64,000 nucleotides of DNA from Erythrophleum ivorense (GCA_026724425.1 JAIUCV010000003.1:49354477-49418476); one strand, 5' to 3'; shown: positions 1 through 12,629, numbered from the stretch's first letter. Notes: generated by a model from the letters alone, not told the origin. Program-made: numbers and translations.

Positions 1-1640
1 CAAAAATGGTTATGCAAATGTTCTTTGAAACCAGTTTTTTCCTCTAGTGATTTTTTCGTACGTAAGATAAGTTTCGATTGGAATTTAAAATTTGTTTTCT
101 GAAGATCACGTTTTCATTTTTCAAATATCAACTCAATTATCGATAGTTTGATCATTTCAATTAATTTTAGATGAAAAAAATAGTTGTAAAGGGATATATT
201 AGGGGGAGTTTGAATGACCTGTTGGATTAAGGCATGTAGTCTAATTATTTCAGCTCAAGTTCGAAGGGGTAAATTGTAATTTGATCAAAATATTAATATT
301 TATATTTAAAGAAAATATAAATATCCGCTTGAATACTGAATCACTTAGCTTGTAAATAGTCTTATAAATTTTTAAAATAAAAAATAGGTCCTTTCACACA
401 ATTTAAGAAAAAAAGGTCTTTTTGTCTCTTTTTTCTTTAACAATGTCAACTCAAATGCCACACCGGACTTTTTTTATAATTGGCATAGCAAATTTCCATT
501 TGTCTCCATTAATGCCAGCATGTACACTAAAAATTGCCAAAAAAAAAATTATCCTTAATTAAATAGATAGAGTGACCTATTAATTTGCTAGAGTTAGAAA
601 GTTAAAATACTTATTTTCCGATTATAAAAATTCAGAAAACTATTTGTAGTGACTTAGAATTCAGGGAAATTTGTATTTTTTTTCTCTTTCTATTTGAATC
701 ATATTATGCTCCGTTTAATTTTTTTTTTCAATCTAGTTAAAGACAAATTATTCACGTCAAAATTATTAAAAAAAATTAGTGGGAAGAATTAATTTGTTAC
801 AAAATTGCCCAAAAGCACTAATATGATTAATTTTCAGACTAATAACACAATTAACCATTACATCGTTTACGATTGTTTGGCAAGTCTTTCTATATTTCCG
901 TGTGCGTGCCGCGAGGGTAATAGCAAAGTCATGTTGCACATGTTTGCCTTCTCTTACTCAACGCTTTTCTTTTCATTTTCATTTACTCCACGTAAATGAT
1001 ACAGAGAAAGTGAACTCTTCAATTCATCGTCAAAAGTGATTACATTCATATAATTTCTTTTGAGAGTGTACCAAAGAATTTACCTACAGAGAAACCTGCA
1101 CTCTCATCCATTTCAATTTGTTTTTAAAAATTAAGTCCCTTAATAATTAAAACATCTTTAATGTTTGTCTTTTACTAATATTTTCCTTCAAAAATTAATC
1201 CCATACCCAACATATTGCTCGCTTGGATATTTCTAGCTTACCTAACATCGTTAACTCACACTTAAAATTGTTTACTCTAAGTCTACAATTTACTAACTTT
1301 GGTGTTCGTTTTTAAAGAGAGATGAAAAAAATGATATTAAAAGCATTTAAATAATTGAAAGATTATATAATTAAAAAAAATCAATGAAAAGCAATTAAAA
1401 GTGCACTAATATATCACGGACCAAAATATGAATTTTTCAAAGAGATATATGTGACTCTAAAAAACGAAAAAGAGGAGGTAACAATTCTTTGAAAATATTA
1501 TTAACAAAAAGGTTGTCTAACTAAAATTTTGTTAAAAGAAAAAGTAAAAGGAAAAAATAATTCCTTTAAGATTGCATGAGCTAACTAAAGATGTCATTGA
1601 TTCAAATAAATAAATCAGAATATGCAGTATATATATGAAG
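1..1640. other. AT-rich spacer, no gene seen
   Basis: No reading frame resembles a known protein. The longest frame, 64 codons at 805-999, has no domain-like pattern. The stretch is dominated by A/T runs and I find no inverted termini or LTR ends. Confidence 0.6.
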
Positions 1641-1654
1641 AAAGAAAAATCCGC

Positions 1655-2085
1655 CAAGGAATTGAACTCTAGCAAATTAAGTGGCAGTCAATTTCATCTA
1701 AACCCCCTAAACATATTATTTTCAAAATTAATCGATGATAACAATTTCGATTGACTTCCAAGTTTGTTTTTTAGTAATCCTCTCAGGATATATATATATA
1801 TATATATGGGATATCTGAAGACTTTGTTTGACACTAATTTTTTTGTGATTCGATGATACGATTTTTTTGCATATATTTATTGCCTTTAAAAATTTATTCT
1901 TAAAATATTTTCAATAAATATTAAACCTAAGCAGATTACAAATATCTCTCATTGCCCAGATTGAATTTTATGATTACAAAGAACTTTTTTAACAACTGAC
2001 TATACCATTGCATATTTTTCTACAAACATGCATGCCTATGGATACCTGAGCCTCTCCCACTTCCCCATCAAACCTGCCCCCACCA
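1655..2085 (+). repeat. degenerate second copy of the PR-1-like promoter
   Basis: Blocks of this stretch recur in order upstream of the PR-1-like pseudogene at about 3757-4335. A shared block around 'gtggcagtcaatttcatct' is followed by 'tgacttccaa', then 'acaaacatg' and 'ttccccatcaaacc'. The downstream copy has a TATA box (TATAAATA, 4296-4303). Here the matching bases read TATGGATA, so the core promoter is destroyed. No PR-1 coding sequence follows, because the similarity stops near 2085 and a CACTA-like palindromic repeat starts shortly after. I infer an old tandem duplication of a PR-1 locus whose first gene body was lost or displaced. Confidence 0.6.
1789..1807. repeat. (TA)n microsatellite
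   Basis: Uninterrupted TA dinucleotides lying within the degenerate promoter copy. Confidence 0.9.
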
Positions 2086-2111
2086 TATTTACCTTAATAC
2101 CCACAGAAAAA

Positions 2112-2390
2112 AAAAAGGGTTGCTGAGGCTTTAGCGACGGTTTAAACCGTTGCTTAGGCTCTGACCGACGTCAATTGTCTTTGGCAATATATTTGATGAT
2201 GGTTTTCTCCAACCATTAGTAAAACTGTCCCTCATCTAATGATGATTTCCATATCCGTTATTAAACCATGGCCTAACAGCGGCTCTAAATAATTGTGATT
2301 AGACTATGGTTTAACAACAGTTATTTAAATTGTTGTTAAAATTTGCTATTTTTTTAAATGTGGTTTTGACCGCTGCTATATCCTTTTTTA
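2112..2390. repeat. CACTA-like subterminal repeat cluster
   Basis: Short inverted words such as 'gcgacggtttaaaccgttgc' recur in degenerate form, for example 'ccgttattaaacc' and 'aacaacagttatttaaattgttgtt'. Clusters of short inverted repeats like this are typical of the ends of CACTA (En/Spm) transposons. Related words occur at 52311-52560 and 53820-53950. No CACTA terminus or target duplication was found, so this is a family-level guess. Confidence 0.4.
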
Positions 2391-3756
2391 AGCTTTTGTT
2401 TATAATTTTTGGTCCATAATTGTACATGTAACAGCAGCAAATAAAGTTTATTCAAGTGCATCTTCATCTATCACCCTGTTGTAGAAATAAAGCACATATT
2501 TATTAAAATGATTTACAACTATGACATATGAAATATGATTAGGAATAGAGATAGAGTAGACCAAAAACCACTGAACAAATGCAAATGATATTATGCTTAA
2601 TGAACAAATCTATATTAATGTAAAGTCCAAGTTTAGCATAGCAATGCAAAAGCTTAATGATAGAATCCAATACTTTTGATATACTTCCAATAAGACATTT
2701 CAGCAAATAATATAATGACTATTGACAAGACTAAGTTTGTGGCTCCCACATGGGTGCAACTCATTGTTTTTCAAAGGAACTAATCATACCTTTGAACTAA
2801 ATCAGTGCCCCCTCTTTATGCACTTCCTAAAGCATTCCATGCTCCTGATGTAAAATTTTCCACAGAATTATCAAAAACCTTCAACCCCATTAACGAGCTC
2901 AAATCTAGGTGCTTAATGCTTAAAACATAGTAGCATATTTAAGTTATAGCATTAAAATATGACAAGCCAGACCCTGGATAATGTCAAAATCACATTTAAG
3001 CCTGAAATAGCCCTTGACTATTTGGTTTTGGAGAAAGGAACCTCAATGTGAAACCGACACAGTACAAATTATGGAAAGTACCCGATTAGGTTTTCAAACA
3101 GAGGCCTCTGTTTCTGCATTATGGTAATTGGCAGAAGCGCAGACCAGTTAAAATGGGGCCTTCATGCAAAGTTCCATTTCGTTTTTATAAAGAATAATTG
3201 CAAAAATAAATTAAATTAAGAGATTGTTATCATCCTTTATATGTAATTCACATAAATGATGGTGGCTAGTTAGATGGCTATTTAAACAAACCAGTCCTTT
3301 ATCTCCCGCGAATTATCTTGGTTTTCCCTTTTTTTCTTAATGCAAAATGAGAATGAAACATACGACTTTGTAACCGAAACCAAAAAAAAAAAATCCTGTC
3401 CTTCCAACCACTTGAGTAATATGTATAGTCTTAAGTCAGATTAATCCTCTGCGTGGCGATGCCATGCAAAAAAAAATTACAACTATTATACCTGATATCC
3501 CCATTATAAGATTGAAGTATCTGGTTTTACAATTGTGGATACTAAAATAGTGGTTTATAAAAATATTTATACCAAATTTGTTTGTAAATCAAAAGATAAT
3601 CCATAAAATAGTTTTATATGATTTATTAAAATAATAGCTATATATATTATTCCTCCACAGTAAAGTTAATTTTCTTGACAACTGAATACTAGTTTTTAAA
3701 GTATTACAATATTCAAAATTGGACCTTGATAATATATAATCATGTCATTGCTAAGA
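2391..3756. other. spacer without recognisable gene
   Basis: Moderately AT-rich with many short frames and no similarity I recognise. It lies between the CACTA-like termini and the PR-1 promoter and may be the body of a non-autonomous element that separated the two promoter copies. That is inference only. Confidence 0.4.
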
Positions 3757-4385
3757 AAGAAAAATATCTCCTTGAATTAAGCTCCACAAATTCTGTGGCA
3801 GTCAATTTCATCTCAATGTCTCCATAACATATTACTTTCAAAAGTAATGGGAAAGATGGTAAAAAATGCGTCATGACTTCCAAAAGCTTTGTTTTCTAGT
3901 CTTCACTCACAATTTCTTTTTTTCTATCTCAGTCATATGGAGGAAGATATTCCCAAATTTGAACATATTCTATTTTCACAATTCAGTACTATTGTAATTC
4001 ATATTTTAATAAATAAGTCATCTCATATAAAATTAAAGACTCAAATTAATCATGATATAAAATTAACTTGTACGGCTTTGAAAAAATAAATTATGTAATA
4101 ATATATAAATAACAATACTTGGTTTATACTACAATAGGTATAAAAAATAAACTCCTAAAATTTTGTGCTCCCGTAGTCAAGCCAAAGTAGATTAGCTAAA
4201 AGTTAATCCTCTAATTTCTTTAGATCACTAGGAACTTTTGAACGACTAATTATACCCCTTACACACTTTTCCAGCAATTTCCCCACAAACATGCCTATAA
4301 ATACCTCAAAATCTCTCCCAATTTCCCCATCAAACCCCAACAGTCTTATCTCTCTTGCATAATTATTGCAGAAGCACACACCAAG
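3757..4385 (+). promoter_or_regulatory. promoter of the PR-1-like pseudogene
   Basis: This upstream region is shared in part with 1655-2085. A consensus-like TATA box, TATAAATA, lies at 4296-4303, about 83 bases before the ATG at 4386, a normal distance for a plant gene with a short 5' leader. The ATG is preceded by 'caccaag'. Because both the box and the start context survive, transcription may still occur although the coding region is broken. Confidence 0.55.
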
Positions 4386-4884
4386 ATGGGGTCATCGTCA
4401 TTTCAAGTTTCATTTTCTCTCATAATCTTAGGGTTTGCCCTCATGGCTTACTTTGTCAACGCCCAAGACTCACCGACAGACTACGTGAATGCCCACAACG
4501 TCGCCAGATCGGAGGTGGGCGTTCCCCCTCGCCTGGGACGACACGGTGGCACAATTTGCCCAGGACTACACCAACCAACGCAAAGGCGACTGCCAGCTAG
4601 TACATTCTGGGTGCGGCAGGTGCTATGGTGAGAACCTTGCGTGGAGCTCTGGCGATCAAATGAGTGGTGCCAACGCGGTGGAGATGTAGGTGAACGAGAA
4701 AGCTAACTATGACTACAACAACAACTCTTACGTTGGGGGTGGACAGTACCTGCACTATACTCAGGTGGTTTGGTGAGATACGGTGTGTTTTGGGTGTGCT
4801 AAGGTGAGGTGTGACAATGGTGGAACTTTCATTGGTTACAACTATGTTCCTCCTAGCAACTACGTTGGACAAAGACCTTCCTAG
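4386..4884 (+). pseudogene. PR-1-like (CAP superfamily) pathogenesis-related protein pseudogene
   Basis: PR-1 proteins are small secreted CAP-domain proteins induced in plant defence, about 160-165 residues with a signal peptide, usually intronless. This locus has that layout. Codons 1-27 form a hydrophobic signal peptide ending VNAQ, followed by the CAP start (YVNAHNVAR), then WDDTVAQFAQDY, YGENLAWSSG, HYTQVVW, GCAKVRC and GQRPS before the final TAG at 4882-4884. It is broken three ways. The frame shifts at a C run near 4519-4524. A TAG at 4687-4689 replaces the Trp of the usual EMW motif. A TGA at 4774-4776 follows HYTQVVW where the family has Arg. Three positions that are Cys in PR-1 read Tyr (TAC), so the disulfide pattern is lost as well. 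All these substitutions fit C-to-T or G-to-A change. No introns are seen. I am confident of the family and of inactivation. Confidence 0.92.
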
Positions 4885-6491
4885 TTGAAGTGATAGTGTT
4901 TGTGGTTTGTTTATGGTTTTTAGCTTTTTATCCATCAGCTAAGGGCCTAAGAATGCCTATATGTAATGAATAATGTAATGAGCTCAATCCTAATGAGATT
5001 TAGAATGTTTTGATTTTAATAAACATATGAGGAAATATATATACTTACAATTAGTACTTAGAATGCTTTGAAAAATAAAACAAATAATGAAAGAAAATAT
5101 TAGGAAATAACATATCCAAATGATCCATAAATTGACATTCAAGGATCAAGTTATAATACCTAATAAGAATAATAATAATAATACAAAAAGACCAAATTTG
5201 CCATGTTTTGAGATTCTAATTTGTTGCAAAGATTCTACATTTTTTACTAGATTGGCTAGAGAGAATCAAATAATTGTAAGGGATGGCTGAATTTAACATT
5301 CAAAAATAAATATCAATTCCTTGTAATTCATAAACTCGGGCAAATTTACGAGTTTATCCTGAATTAACTAAGAAAAAACAAGAGTTTAACTACAAGTTGT
5401 TTTTTTTAATATCTTAAGTTTATCCATGTTTAAAGAAATTATATCTTACTAATAAGGATATTAGATTTTTTTTTAATTATAGTTAGAGATATCTTTCCAC
5501 TTTGCTCAAGGCTCAGGCTAAATTTTCTTTTTAACAAATTTTAAATGCATACTGTCCCATATTACCCTCACCTACTCTTTAGAATAGCTGAACATAAATG
5601 AACAAAAAGGAAATATTTTGTTTTACTAAGATGACCTATTGGCTTAAAATAATAGAAAAATTGTAAGTTATCTATCAAATTATGTAACTATTGCTTTGAG
5701 AAGGCTACTTTCATAAGACTATAGGATGAGAGTTTAACTATTTAAATGAACAAACACACCCAAACACACAAACACATGGTAGTACTTTAACAGAAGGCCC
5801 CACTCTTATGGATGCTGATATTACGACAGTCTTATATATGTGGATGAAAGTTGCTATGCAACAAAGCGAATTATGATATATAGGCAAACGAGGAATAGTG
5901 TACTCTTTTATGGCTAAATTACAATTAATCTTTGTAATTTGTTGGTGCAAACCTACAAGGATTAAATCCTTCGAACCCATAAGTAATGCTAAAGTATATA
6001 CACCCCAAGAAAGCTAAACAAAGGTTTGGTAATCCATTTAGAACCCTTGAACATAGACAAACAAGGACCTCAAGTGTTGGAAGATGCCACAAAGTTGATC
6101 AAGCCCTGATAAGTCTGATAGTTCTATGAAGAACTTAAAAAAAAATCACTCACAAGCCTGGTATTTACCAGAATTAAAACTTCATTCATTCATCCAATCT
6201 GATTATAAATGAAAGTAGAATATATGTATTTCTAGTGTAAGTTGCCTGTTGGAGGAAAATTAGGAACTAACAACATAATCTTAACTGAAAGACCTAGAAA
6301 TTAGCAATACAAAATAATCAAATTTTTTAAAAAATAGAAAAGAAAGAGAATCTGCCTAATTAATCTTAATTTTCATTATAATACAAAAAGTTTCTAGAAG
6401 TTGACATTTTAAGCCCATAATAGCATTATTTAAGGCTAATTGAGTTAATCCATATATGGTTATTAGCCTAAACTATTTATTTTGCAATATT
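4885..6491. other. AT-rich spacer downstream of the PR-1 pseudogene
   Basis: An AATAAA-type signal near 5017 could serve the pseudogene transcript. A short (AAT)n run lies near 5165-5185. The minus-strand sequence below 6490 is where the LTR of the decayed gypsy element at 6492-6790 would be expected, but I could not delimit LTR ends. Confidence 0.45.
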
Positions 6492-6790
6492 CTAACCCAA
6501 AATAACTCCTTTAGCTCCATCTTTAGCCCAAATAATATTAATGATGTCCATATTAATGCTTGGATTAAATTTGTCAAAATTTTGCTTAGTCCAAGTCTCT
6601 TGAACAAGTCCACTCAGTGCTTCTTTGAGTCTTTTAGTCTTAACCCTTGTGATGGGTCTAATAGGAAGACGCGAAGGATCATTTAAAGGTTTTGAATCAG
6701 CTTGTTCTTCTGAGCTAGCTAACTTTGTCTCATGATTCACATAATCCCTTCTCTCTTTAAAAGATTCATCCTTGAATCTTCACCTTGCTT
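6492..6790 (-). pseudogene. C-terminal remnant of a Ty3/gypsy polyprotein
   Basis: The minus-strand frame has the pattern DPSRLPIRPITRVKTKRLKEAL followed by LVQ and a W. This resembles the conserved tail of many plant gypsy polyproteins ([L/R]P.GPITR.R.K...EAL..LVQ..W). Just upstream on the same strand is a degraded 'KERRDYVNH'-like stretch that matches the segment usually preceding that tail. Nothing of RT or integrase is seen nearby, so only the 3' end of an old element remains. It is a different lineage from the Tekay element at 37855-48168, which ends in a chromodomain. Confidence 0.5.
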
Positions 6791-8200
6791 GCACTTCAAA
6801 AAATTGCCATATACCCACAGTCATTTTTAATGACAGATAAAAAAATTGTAGGTAAAAATAAGTTATAGTTACAAACAATCCAAATAGCTTTAAAATTATT
6901 TTTACCCATGGCTAGAGAGTATAGGTAAAAGTCTAAATTAAAAATTACCTCATTTTACTCATGTATCATCTAGTATGGGTAAGAAAACTCAAATTTTCAC
7001 TCTTATCAGGTTCCCTCTAGATGGCACCAAAAATTTAAAGGTATCTTAAAATTTCTCGCATCCATGAACTTTATGCTAGTGCAAAAAGGTGGAGAAGGGG
7101 CCATTGTGGCAAGCACGCAAGGAGGAGGAGGCAAAGCACTGTTCATCCAAGTTCTTAGATATGATAGTGCTCTTTTCGCTTCTCATCATTGGTACGATTT
7201 ACAAGCCTCTATTTTGCTTTCTAGAAATGATTTTTTTGGTGATGTTCTCGATTTGCATATTTTCATCTCATCCCTTTGGTACTTATTTGTAATATCATAA
7301 TTTTTTTGGTAATATGAAATCCAACCAAAGCATGAAGGTTGTTTTCGTGTCATTTTTTTGATAGATGGGTTTAGATGTCTAGGTTTTGTTCTATTTGAAG
7401 GGATTTTGGTTTGATCGATGGGGTTTGTAGAATTTAATTGACCTCATCAGATGACCTAAACCAATAGATGTGTGCTATTTACAAGAAGAATGTAGAGATT
7501 CCTATTTTACAATTTAGCGTAGAAATATCCCTACGGTTTAATGTCTTGTGTTCCGAGTTATTTCCACCTCCTTCAGATTCTAGTTTTGAGCTTTTCTCTT
7601 TCTATGGGATCACTTTTTTCTCTTGTCAAATGGGAGCTATGCCTCAAAACTACTGCCACCAGTAGCCTTCCTTGTTTTCTTGAGTCTTCTTTCATACTTT
7701 TGTACTACCAACGTCACTGTATCAGCCATTAATCTTTGGAATTACACTAAATAATGAATATTATTGCTTTCTTTTGATTCTTTAAAGGGACTGTTATGTG
7801 GAGATATTTATATAGGAAAGGGGGTTACAAAAGAGAGAGTGTGGATAGTTTTGGATATGGGTGAAGGAACAAAGGTGGGTTTGGTTTCATTTGAATATTG
7901 CTGTGGTATGGGTTTTGGGTGTAATGTAGTGGGACGTGGGATAGTGGGATGCTTGTTTACCAATACCATGGTTTTGGTATTAAAACTTCTTCATTGTTTG
8001 GCAAGCTTTGAATTAATTTATATTTTCCCAATGTTATAGGCTAACTTTTGATTGATGCTTTACTGGTGACAATAAAGGCTTCTTCTAATCCATCTCCATA
8101 CTGAGAGGTCAATTGATGGTAGATACTGTGATGAACACTATGACTGATAAGTTAATCCTAAGAATATACCATGTAATATAAAAAGAGTTCATGGATCTAC
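6791..8200. other. spacer, possibly transposon-derived
   Basis: Several short frames (7064-7300, 7764-8039) have no similarity I recognise. Around 6811-6990, words such as 'atacccacagtcatttttaatgac' and 'tttacccatggc' with partial inverted counterparts hint at a DNA-transposon end, but no terminal pair was found. The last 150 bases directly precede a TG-starting LTR fragment. Confidence 0.35.
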
Positions 8201-8940
8201 TGTAACAACTAGAAAAAAAAAAAGAGCTGAAAAATTTTCGAAAGGCTAAAAATTTTCTAAGTCTGTTAGCTATAGCGAGAAATGGCCTAGCTATAGCAAG
8301 AAACGGCCTAACTATAGCGAATGTACCTGTTCGCTATAGTGAGAAATGGTCTAGCTATAGCGAGAGTGCCTTCTAGCTATAGCGAGTGCGGGCACCCCAT
8401 ACAAAAGCCAGGGCGTTGCTTGCCGTATTGCGCGCCATAGTGAAAATAGGGGTCTGGGACTAATACGTGCTCGCCGTAGCGAGGGTTATTCTTTGTTATA
8501 GCGAGAGTAAGTTCGGAAAAGCGTAAAAAAAGATAATTTGACTTCTTAAAGTGCCCCAACCCATCCTTTCTCTCTAAACTGACTTAAGCTTCGTCCAAGC
8601 ATAAAAAAAAACTTGAGAGAGAGAGAGGGAAACTAGGAGAAACCAAGAGAGAAGGAAGGGAAGCTAAGGAAGAAATATGAGAACCTTTAAAGCTCTTCAT
8701 GCTCCTTCTTCATTTTATTCTTCTCCTTTTAAGCTCCCTTTTTCCATGGGTTGATGAGTAAGAAAGTTTTGTTTTGACCTAGGGGAGCAAGAAACTCATG
8801 TATCTTCACTTCCTCCTCTTTGCTTTCCTTTTTTGAGAGCTTGAGAGAGGAAGGATAGTTAGTGAACTTCTAGAGATAGTTTCTCTTCATGAATAAAATA
8901 TAAGAGAGTAATCCCATGCTCTTTGTGTGTTTAGGCTCAT
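8201..8940 (-). mobile_element. LTR fragment A (GCTATAGC-array family), truncated
   Basis: It begins TGTAACAAC, identical in type to the end of fragment E at 24262 and, in reverse complement, to the right end of the complete LTR D at 16687. Similarity to E continues through the palindrome array, the 'gagagaggaagga' and 'ttctcttcatgaataaa' segments, and stops around 8940 ('ctctttgtgtgtttaggctca'). The other end is missing and the sequence switches to an inverted related LTR (B). Strand is inferred by analogy with the Tekay LTRs, whose 5' end is TGTAACACC. Confidence 0.7.
8269..8502. repeat. helically phased GCTATAGC array (fragment A)
   Basis: The octamer GCTATAGC, or a one-base variant, starts at 8269, 8290, 8311, 8333, 8354 and 8376, giving steps of 21, 21, 22, 21 and 22. 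A further pair, GCCGTAGC at 8473 and GTTATAGC at 8495, is 22 apart. The spacers differ in sequence, so this is not a plain tandem repeat. Confidence 0.9.
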
Positions 8941-11900
8941 TTGCATCACCAAATTTGGCCCACAACTCGTGGAATTCAAAGGGGAGCATCAAATTCACAC
9001 TATTATTTTCGGCCAGAATCTCAGTTTTTCTATCACAATTTTGAAAATTCATAACTAAATCCACAAAAATTGAAACTCAACAAAATTTACTATTCTAGAA
9101 AGCTCTAGATGTCTACCCCCTAATAAAAATAATTTTAGTTCATGAATCATTAAGGGGATAACATTTGACATCCAAAAAGCCACTGAGGTCGCTATTGTCT
9201 GGGCTACTGGTTCAGATTACTGATATGAAGTTTCAAAATTCATAACTAATTCTAGTAAAATTGAAATCATACATTCTTGGCCATTGTAGAAAGATAAACA
9301 TGTAGAATTTATGCCAAAAATATGTCCAGGCCATGAAACATAACACAAAAGCGTTTGACATGCGAAAGGGGCAAAGGTTCAGATAGCTACTGGTCCTAAT
9401 GCAAGTGTCTGCTATGAACTTCAAAAATTTTTAATTAATTTTAAAAAAATCCAATCCATGAAAATAATACTAATTTGGAAAGGTATGAATGTTAAATTTA
9501 TGGTAAAAATAGATTCAGACCAAAGACAGCACGTTTAGCCACTAAAATTCAATGGAACAGTGATTTAGGTTGTGTTGCACTACTATTGCTGTTCTAGAAA
9601 TTCACAAATTCATATCTCTTAGCTCAGGCCTCTAAATAAGGTGCTTCTAGTTGCTACAAGTCTCTGTGAATGACTAGTTTTTGCTTATAAAATTTTGTAT
9701 CCATTGGACCATGTTTGCCCCTTAGATGACATAACTTCACAACTGACCAAATGAATAGTACTGGTGCAAATCCGAAATTCTAATACCAACTTTGAAAAAT
9801 CATAGAAAATTCCACAGACTCCAAATGACCTGATCATTAACTTCTCAAAAATATCTAGACAAGATCTAATTGCATGAAAAATTTTAGGTCAAGAAGAGGT
9901 CAGTTGGTCAGACTTTGTCATAGCTCAAGAATATGGCACTTTTGGTCCCAATAAAGGGGCAAATTTGGTCCAAATGAGTCATCCATTGTTTCACACATAT
10001 TTGAGCAACTTCAAAAGCATAAATGCAGCATACCTCTCATAAGGTCTGTGTCCTCATGCAACTCAAATTCACCATGCCACTTCCATAAACATACATGCAC
10101 AAGTAGGCTCCTAAGTGGTCAAAATATATAATTCTATTCATTAAACTCTATTCTTGATACATACACTAACTTTGCATAGTTTTACAGTTGTTCAAAGTGT
10201 TATGGATCAAAAATAACATATACATATATCCTTTGACATTCTAGACATCCTAGTACATCAAAAAAGGGAAGATTTGCTAAGAGATGGAGATTTAAACTCC
10301 TTGGCTTCCATCCTTTAGATCTTGAACTCTACCTAGATCATATGAAATTAGAGAAAGGAGTGGGTGAGATTCATTGAATCTTAATAGCTCATAAACCTAT
10401 TCAAGCACATTTTCAAGGCATACAACATGCCAAAGGTACAAGTATGCAATTACTCAATCGATGAAGCATTCAATTCTCACATTTTTATGTCACAAACACA
10501 TGTCAAGAATAAGAATGAGCTCCAGGGACTTTTTTGTTTGGCCTCACCCCATTTCTAGGACTTTTTGGATTGCCTCACTCTTTGGTTTTTGGGACTTTTG
10601 ATTTACCTCACCCATCCAAGGGACTTTTGGCCTTGTCTCACCCATGCCATGAGACTTTTGGTATCTCTTCACCCACATTAAGGGACTTTTGGTACTACCT
10701 CACCCTTGTGAGCCATCTCCACAATTCAAAGACATTCAAGAAAGCATATTGGTACCAAAATAGCATCATAGCATCAAGTGGCATGTCTCAAACATATACA
10801 TAGACACACAAGCACACAATGACAAATATGCAACAAGAAAAGATGGAGAGCTACCTTGGTGTAAATTCAAGCCTTACTTTGCTTGTCCCTTCTCCTTTTT
10901 GATTCCATAAACACAAGGAGGTGGGGTTGGATTTCCTTGGCCTATTCACAATAAACATCACTTAATTATACTCTTGGGACAAGTTATAATATCCAACTCA
11001 CTTTTAAAACTACACTTTGTTCTATTTATCACAATATGGTTCCATTAATGACCTAATGAAGCAACTACCACAAGTAAAATTCTTGGTTCCATTCTCTTGC
11101 CACATTTAGACCTTTTGACCTCATTTGAGGTCCTTGAAGCCATCACATACTCACTTTCACAAACCTAGGCCCATGTTACTTCACAAGGTTACATTATGGA
11201 ATCCATTGCCTCATCTCCCAACCTAAGGCTTCTAAATTTTTTTGAACGGTTTCTCCTATCTTCTTTTATCATGTAAAGTCCCAAATCAAGCTTGGAACCA
11301 TTTAAAACATCCCCTAGCTATCTCTAAGGGTCTTAACCGATTTATGCTTCCATTAAAGACCCATGGAGTTTGGGATTTTTCCTTAATAGATGATGTACTT
11401 GGGAGACTCCCTAAGAGTCTTAGAAACTCAAACAAACACTCATATATTATGGAGAAGTCTTGAATCAACCTAAATTTTAAACTATGTTCAAGCACCCTAT
11501 ACTTTTTTAACTTGAGTTTTACTAGTTTTCCATGCATTTCTTTGGTATAATCCATCTTCTTATGGCTTAGTTTGATGGATTCTTTTGGATTATAAAACAA
11601 AAACTCTTCCCTCTTCATGGTTCTGTTTAAGGCATCCCACCATGGAAGAGGAGAAGGAAAAAAAGAAGTAACAAGGGAAGAGAAACTACCTTGAAATCAA
11701 GCTTCCTTCAAGAGCCTTTCTTCTTCCCTCTTCCTCCTCCTTAAATTTTGAATTTCTCTCCTCTGATCTGGACCCAAATCAACACCAAAAATTGCATTAA
11801 AACCATGGAAGGATGAAGCAAGAAAGGGAGGATGAAGTTTCAAGAGGAAGGAGCATAAAAATCTTACACTTTCTCACCTTTCCTTTGGCTTTTCTTCTTC

Positions 11901-12546
11901 TAAAATTCCATCTCTTTGTGCGCCTAAGACAGCTGCTCCTTTTCTGAGATTTAGGCAGAAGAAAGTCAATTTAGAGAGGGGGAGGTTGAACGTGGATTTA
12001 AAAGGAGCATTTAGAAGCTTCTTTGTACAATTTGTTTCCATTTTTGCCCTTCCATAATGGCATTTCCAATTTGGCTTCGTTTTAGCTCCTTTTTTAGAAT
12101 CATCTCTTCCATCATAAAATTGGATTCCCAATTTAATAAAATGCCTTTGGAATCACTCAAATCAGAGTTAAAACCTTACCGAACGAACTAGTCAAAGTTT
12201 GGGTCAACCGATAACGGAAAGAGTACACCGGAGGGGATTTACCAGTCTCAGGGCTTCCTATGATTTTTAGGCCTTTGAGAATCCTAGGAAACTTAAAAAT
12301 TGCATTTAAAAAGCACTCCTAGGTGTTTTTCCAAAATTGCACTTATTTACAAAAATGCCACTGTCCTTTTGGTAATTTTTTTGAATTACTCTAGCCCCGA
12401 TTTTTGGAAAACTCAAGGCTCAAATCCTCATTTTTCATTATTTAAAATTTTATTCAAATTTTATTTGGCCTTGAATCACTCATCTCAAGGGACTTGCTTT
12501 TCAAACTGGGTCATTTCGGTGTTTTTACAACGTACCAGGCATTACA
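8941..12546 (+). mobile_element. LTR fragment B (related family without the palindrome array)
   Basis: This stretch is the approximate reverse complement of fragment C (12630-18850). For example, the segments around 9600-10000 match, inverted, those at 18000-18400 and 26040-26350. The right end reads GGCATTACA at 12538-12546, the complement of a TGTAATGCC LTR terminus. The left end is truncated and joined to fragment A. The 5 bases after it (GTCAG) do not match the 5 before fragment A (TCTAC). Reading frames inside (10534-10803, 11242-11618) are LTR sequence, not genes. Strand is inferred by analogy with the Tekay LTRs. Confidence 0.65.
10525..10710. repeat. GGGACTTTTGG...CTCACCC array with ~31 bp period
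   Basis: Variants of GGGACTTTTGG start at 10525, 10557, 10591, 10620, 10651 and 10682 (steps 32, 34, 29, 31, 31). Each is followed by a CTCACCC-like word. A matching array lies in LTR D at 15505-15620. Confidence 0.8.
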
Positions 12547-12629
12547 GTCAGCATGTAATTGATTTGGATGATTGTACTAGGTTAGATAATTGCTCTAGTT
12601 CTAGAGATGATGTGCATATTAGTGTTTCT
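12547..12629 (+). mobile_element. short piece of the interrupted Athila-type element
   Basis: The 5 bases TTTCT at 12625-12629 recur at 18851-18855 on the other side of insertion C. The reading frame across the joined site runs without a stop for tens of codons into the segment before RT. I infer that this piece belongs to the same internal region as 18851 onward. Confidence 0.55.

Noticed and set aside
8269..8502. CRISPR-like look of regularly spaced palindromes with variable spacers
   Set aside because: The repeats are 8 bp with ~13 bp spacers in a plant LTR. There are no cas genes and the genome is eukaryotic.
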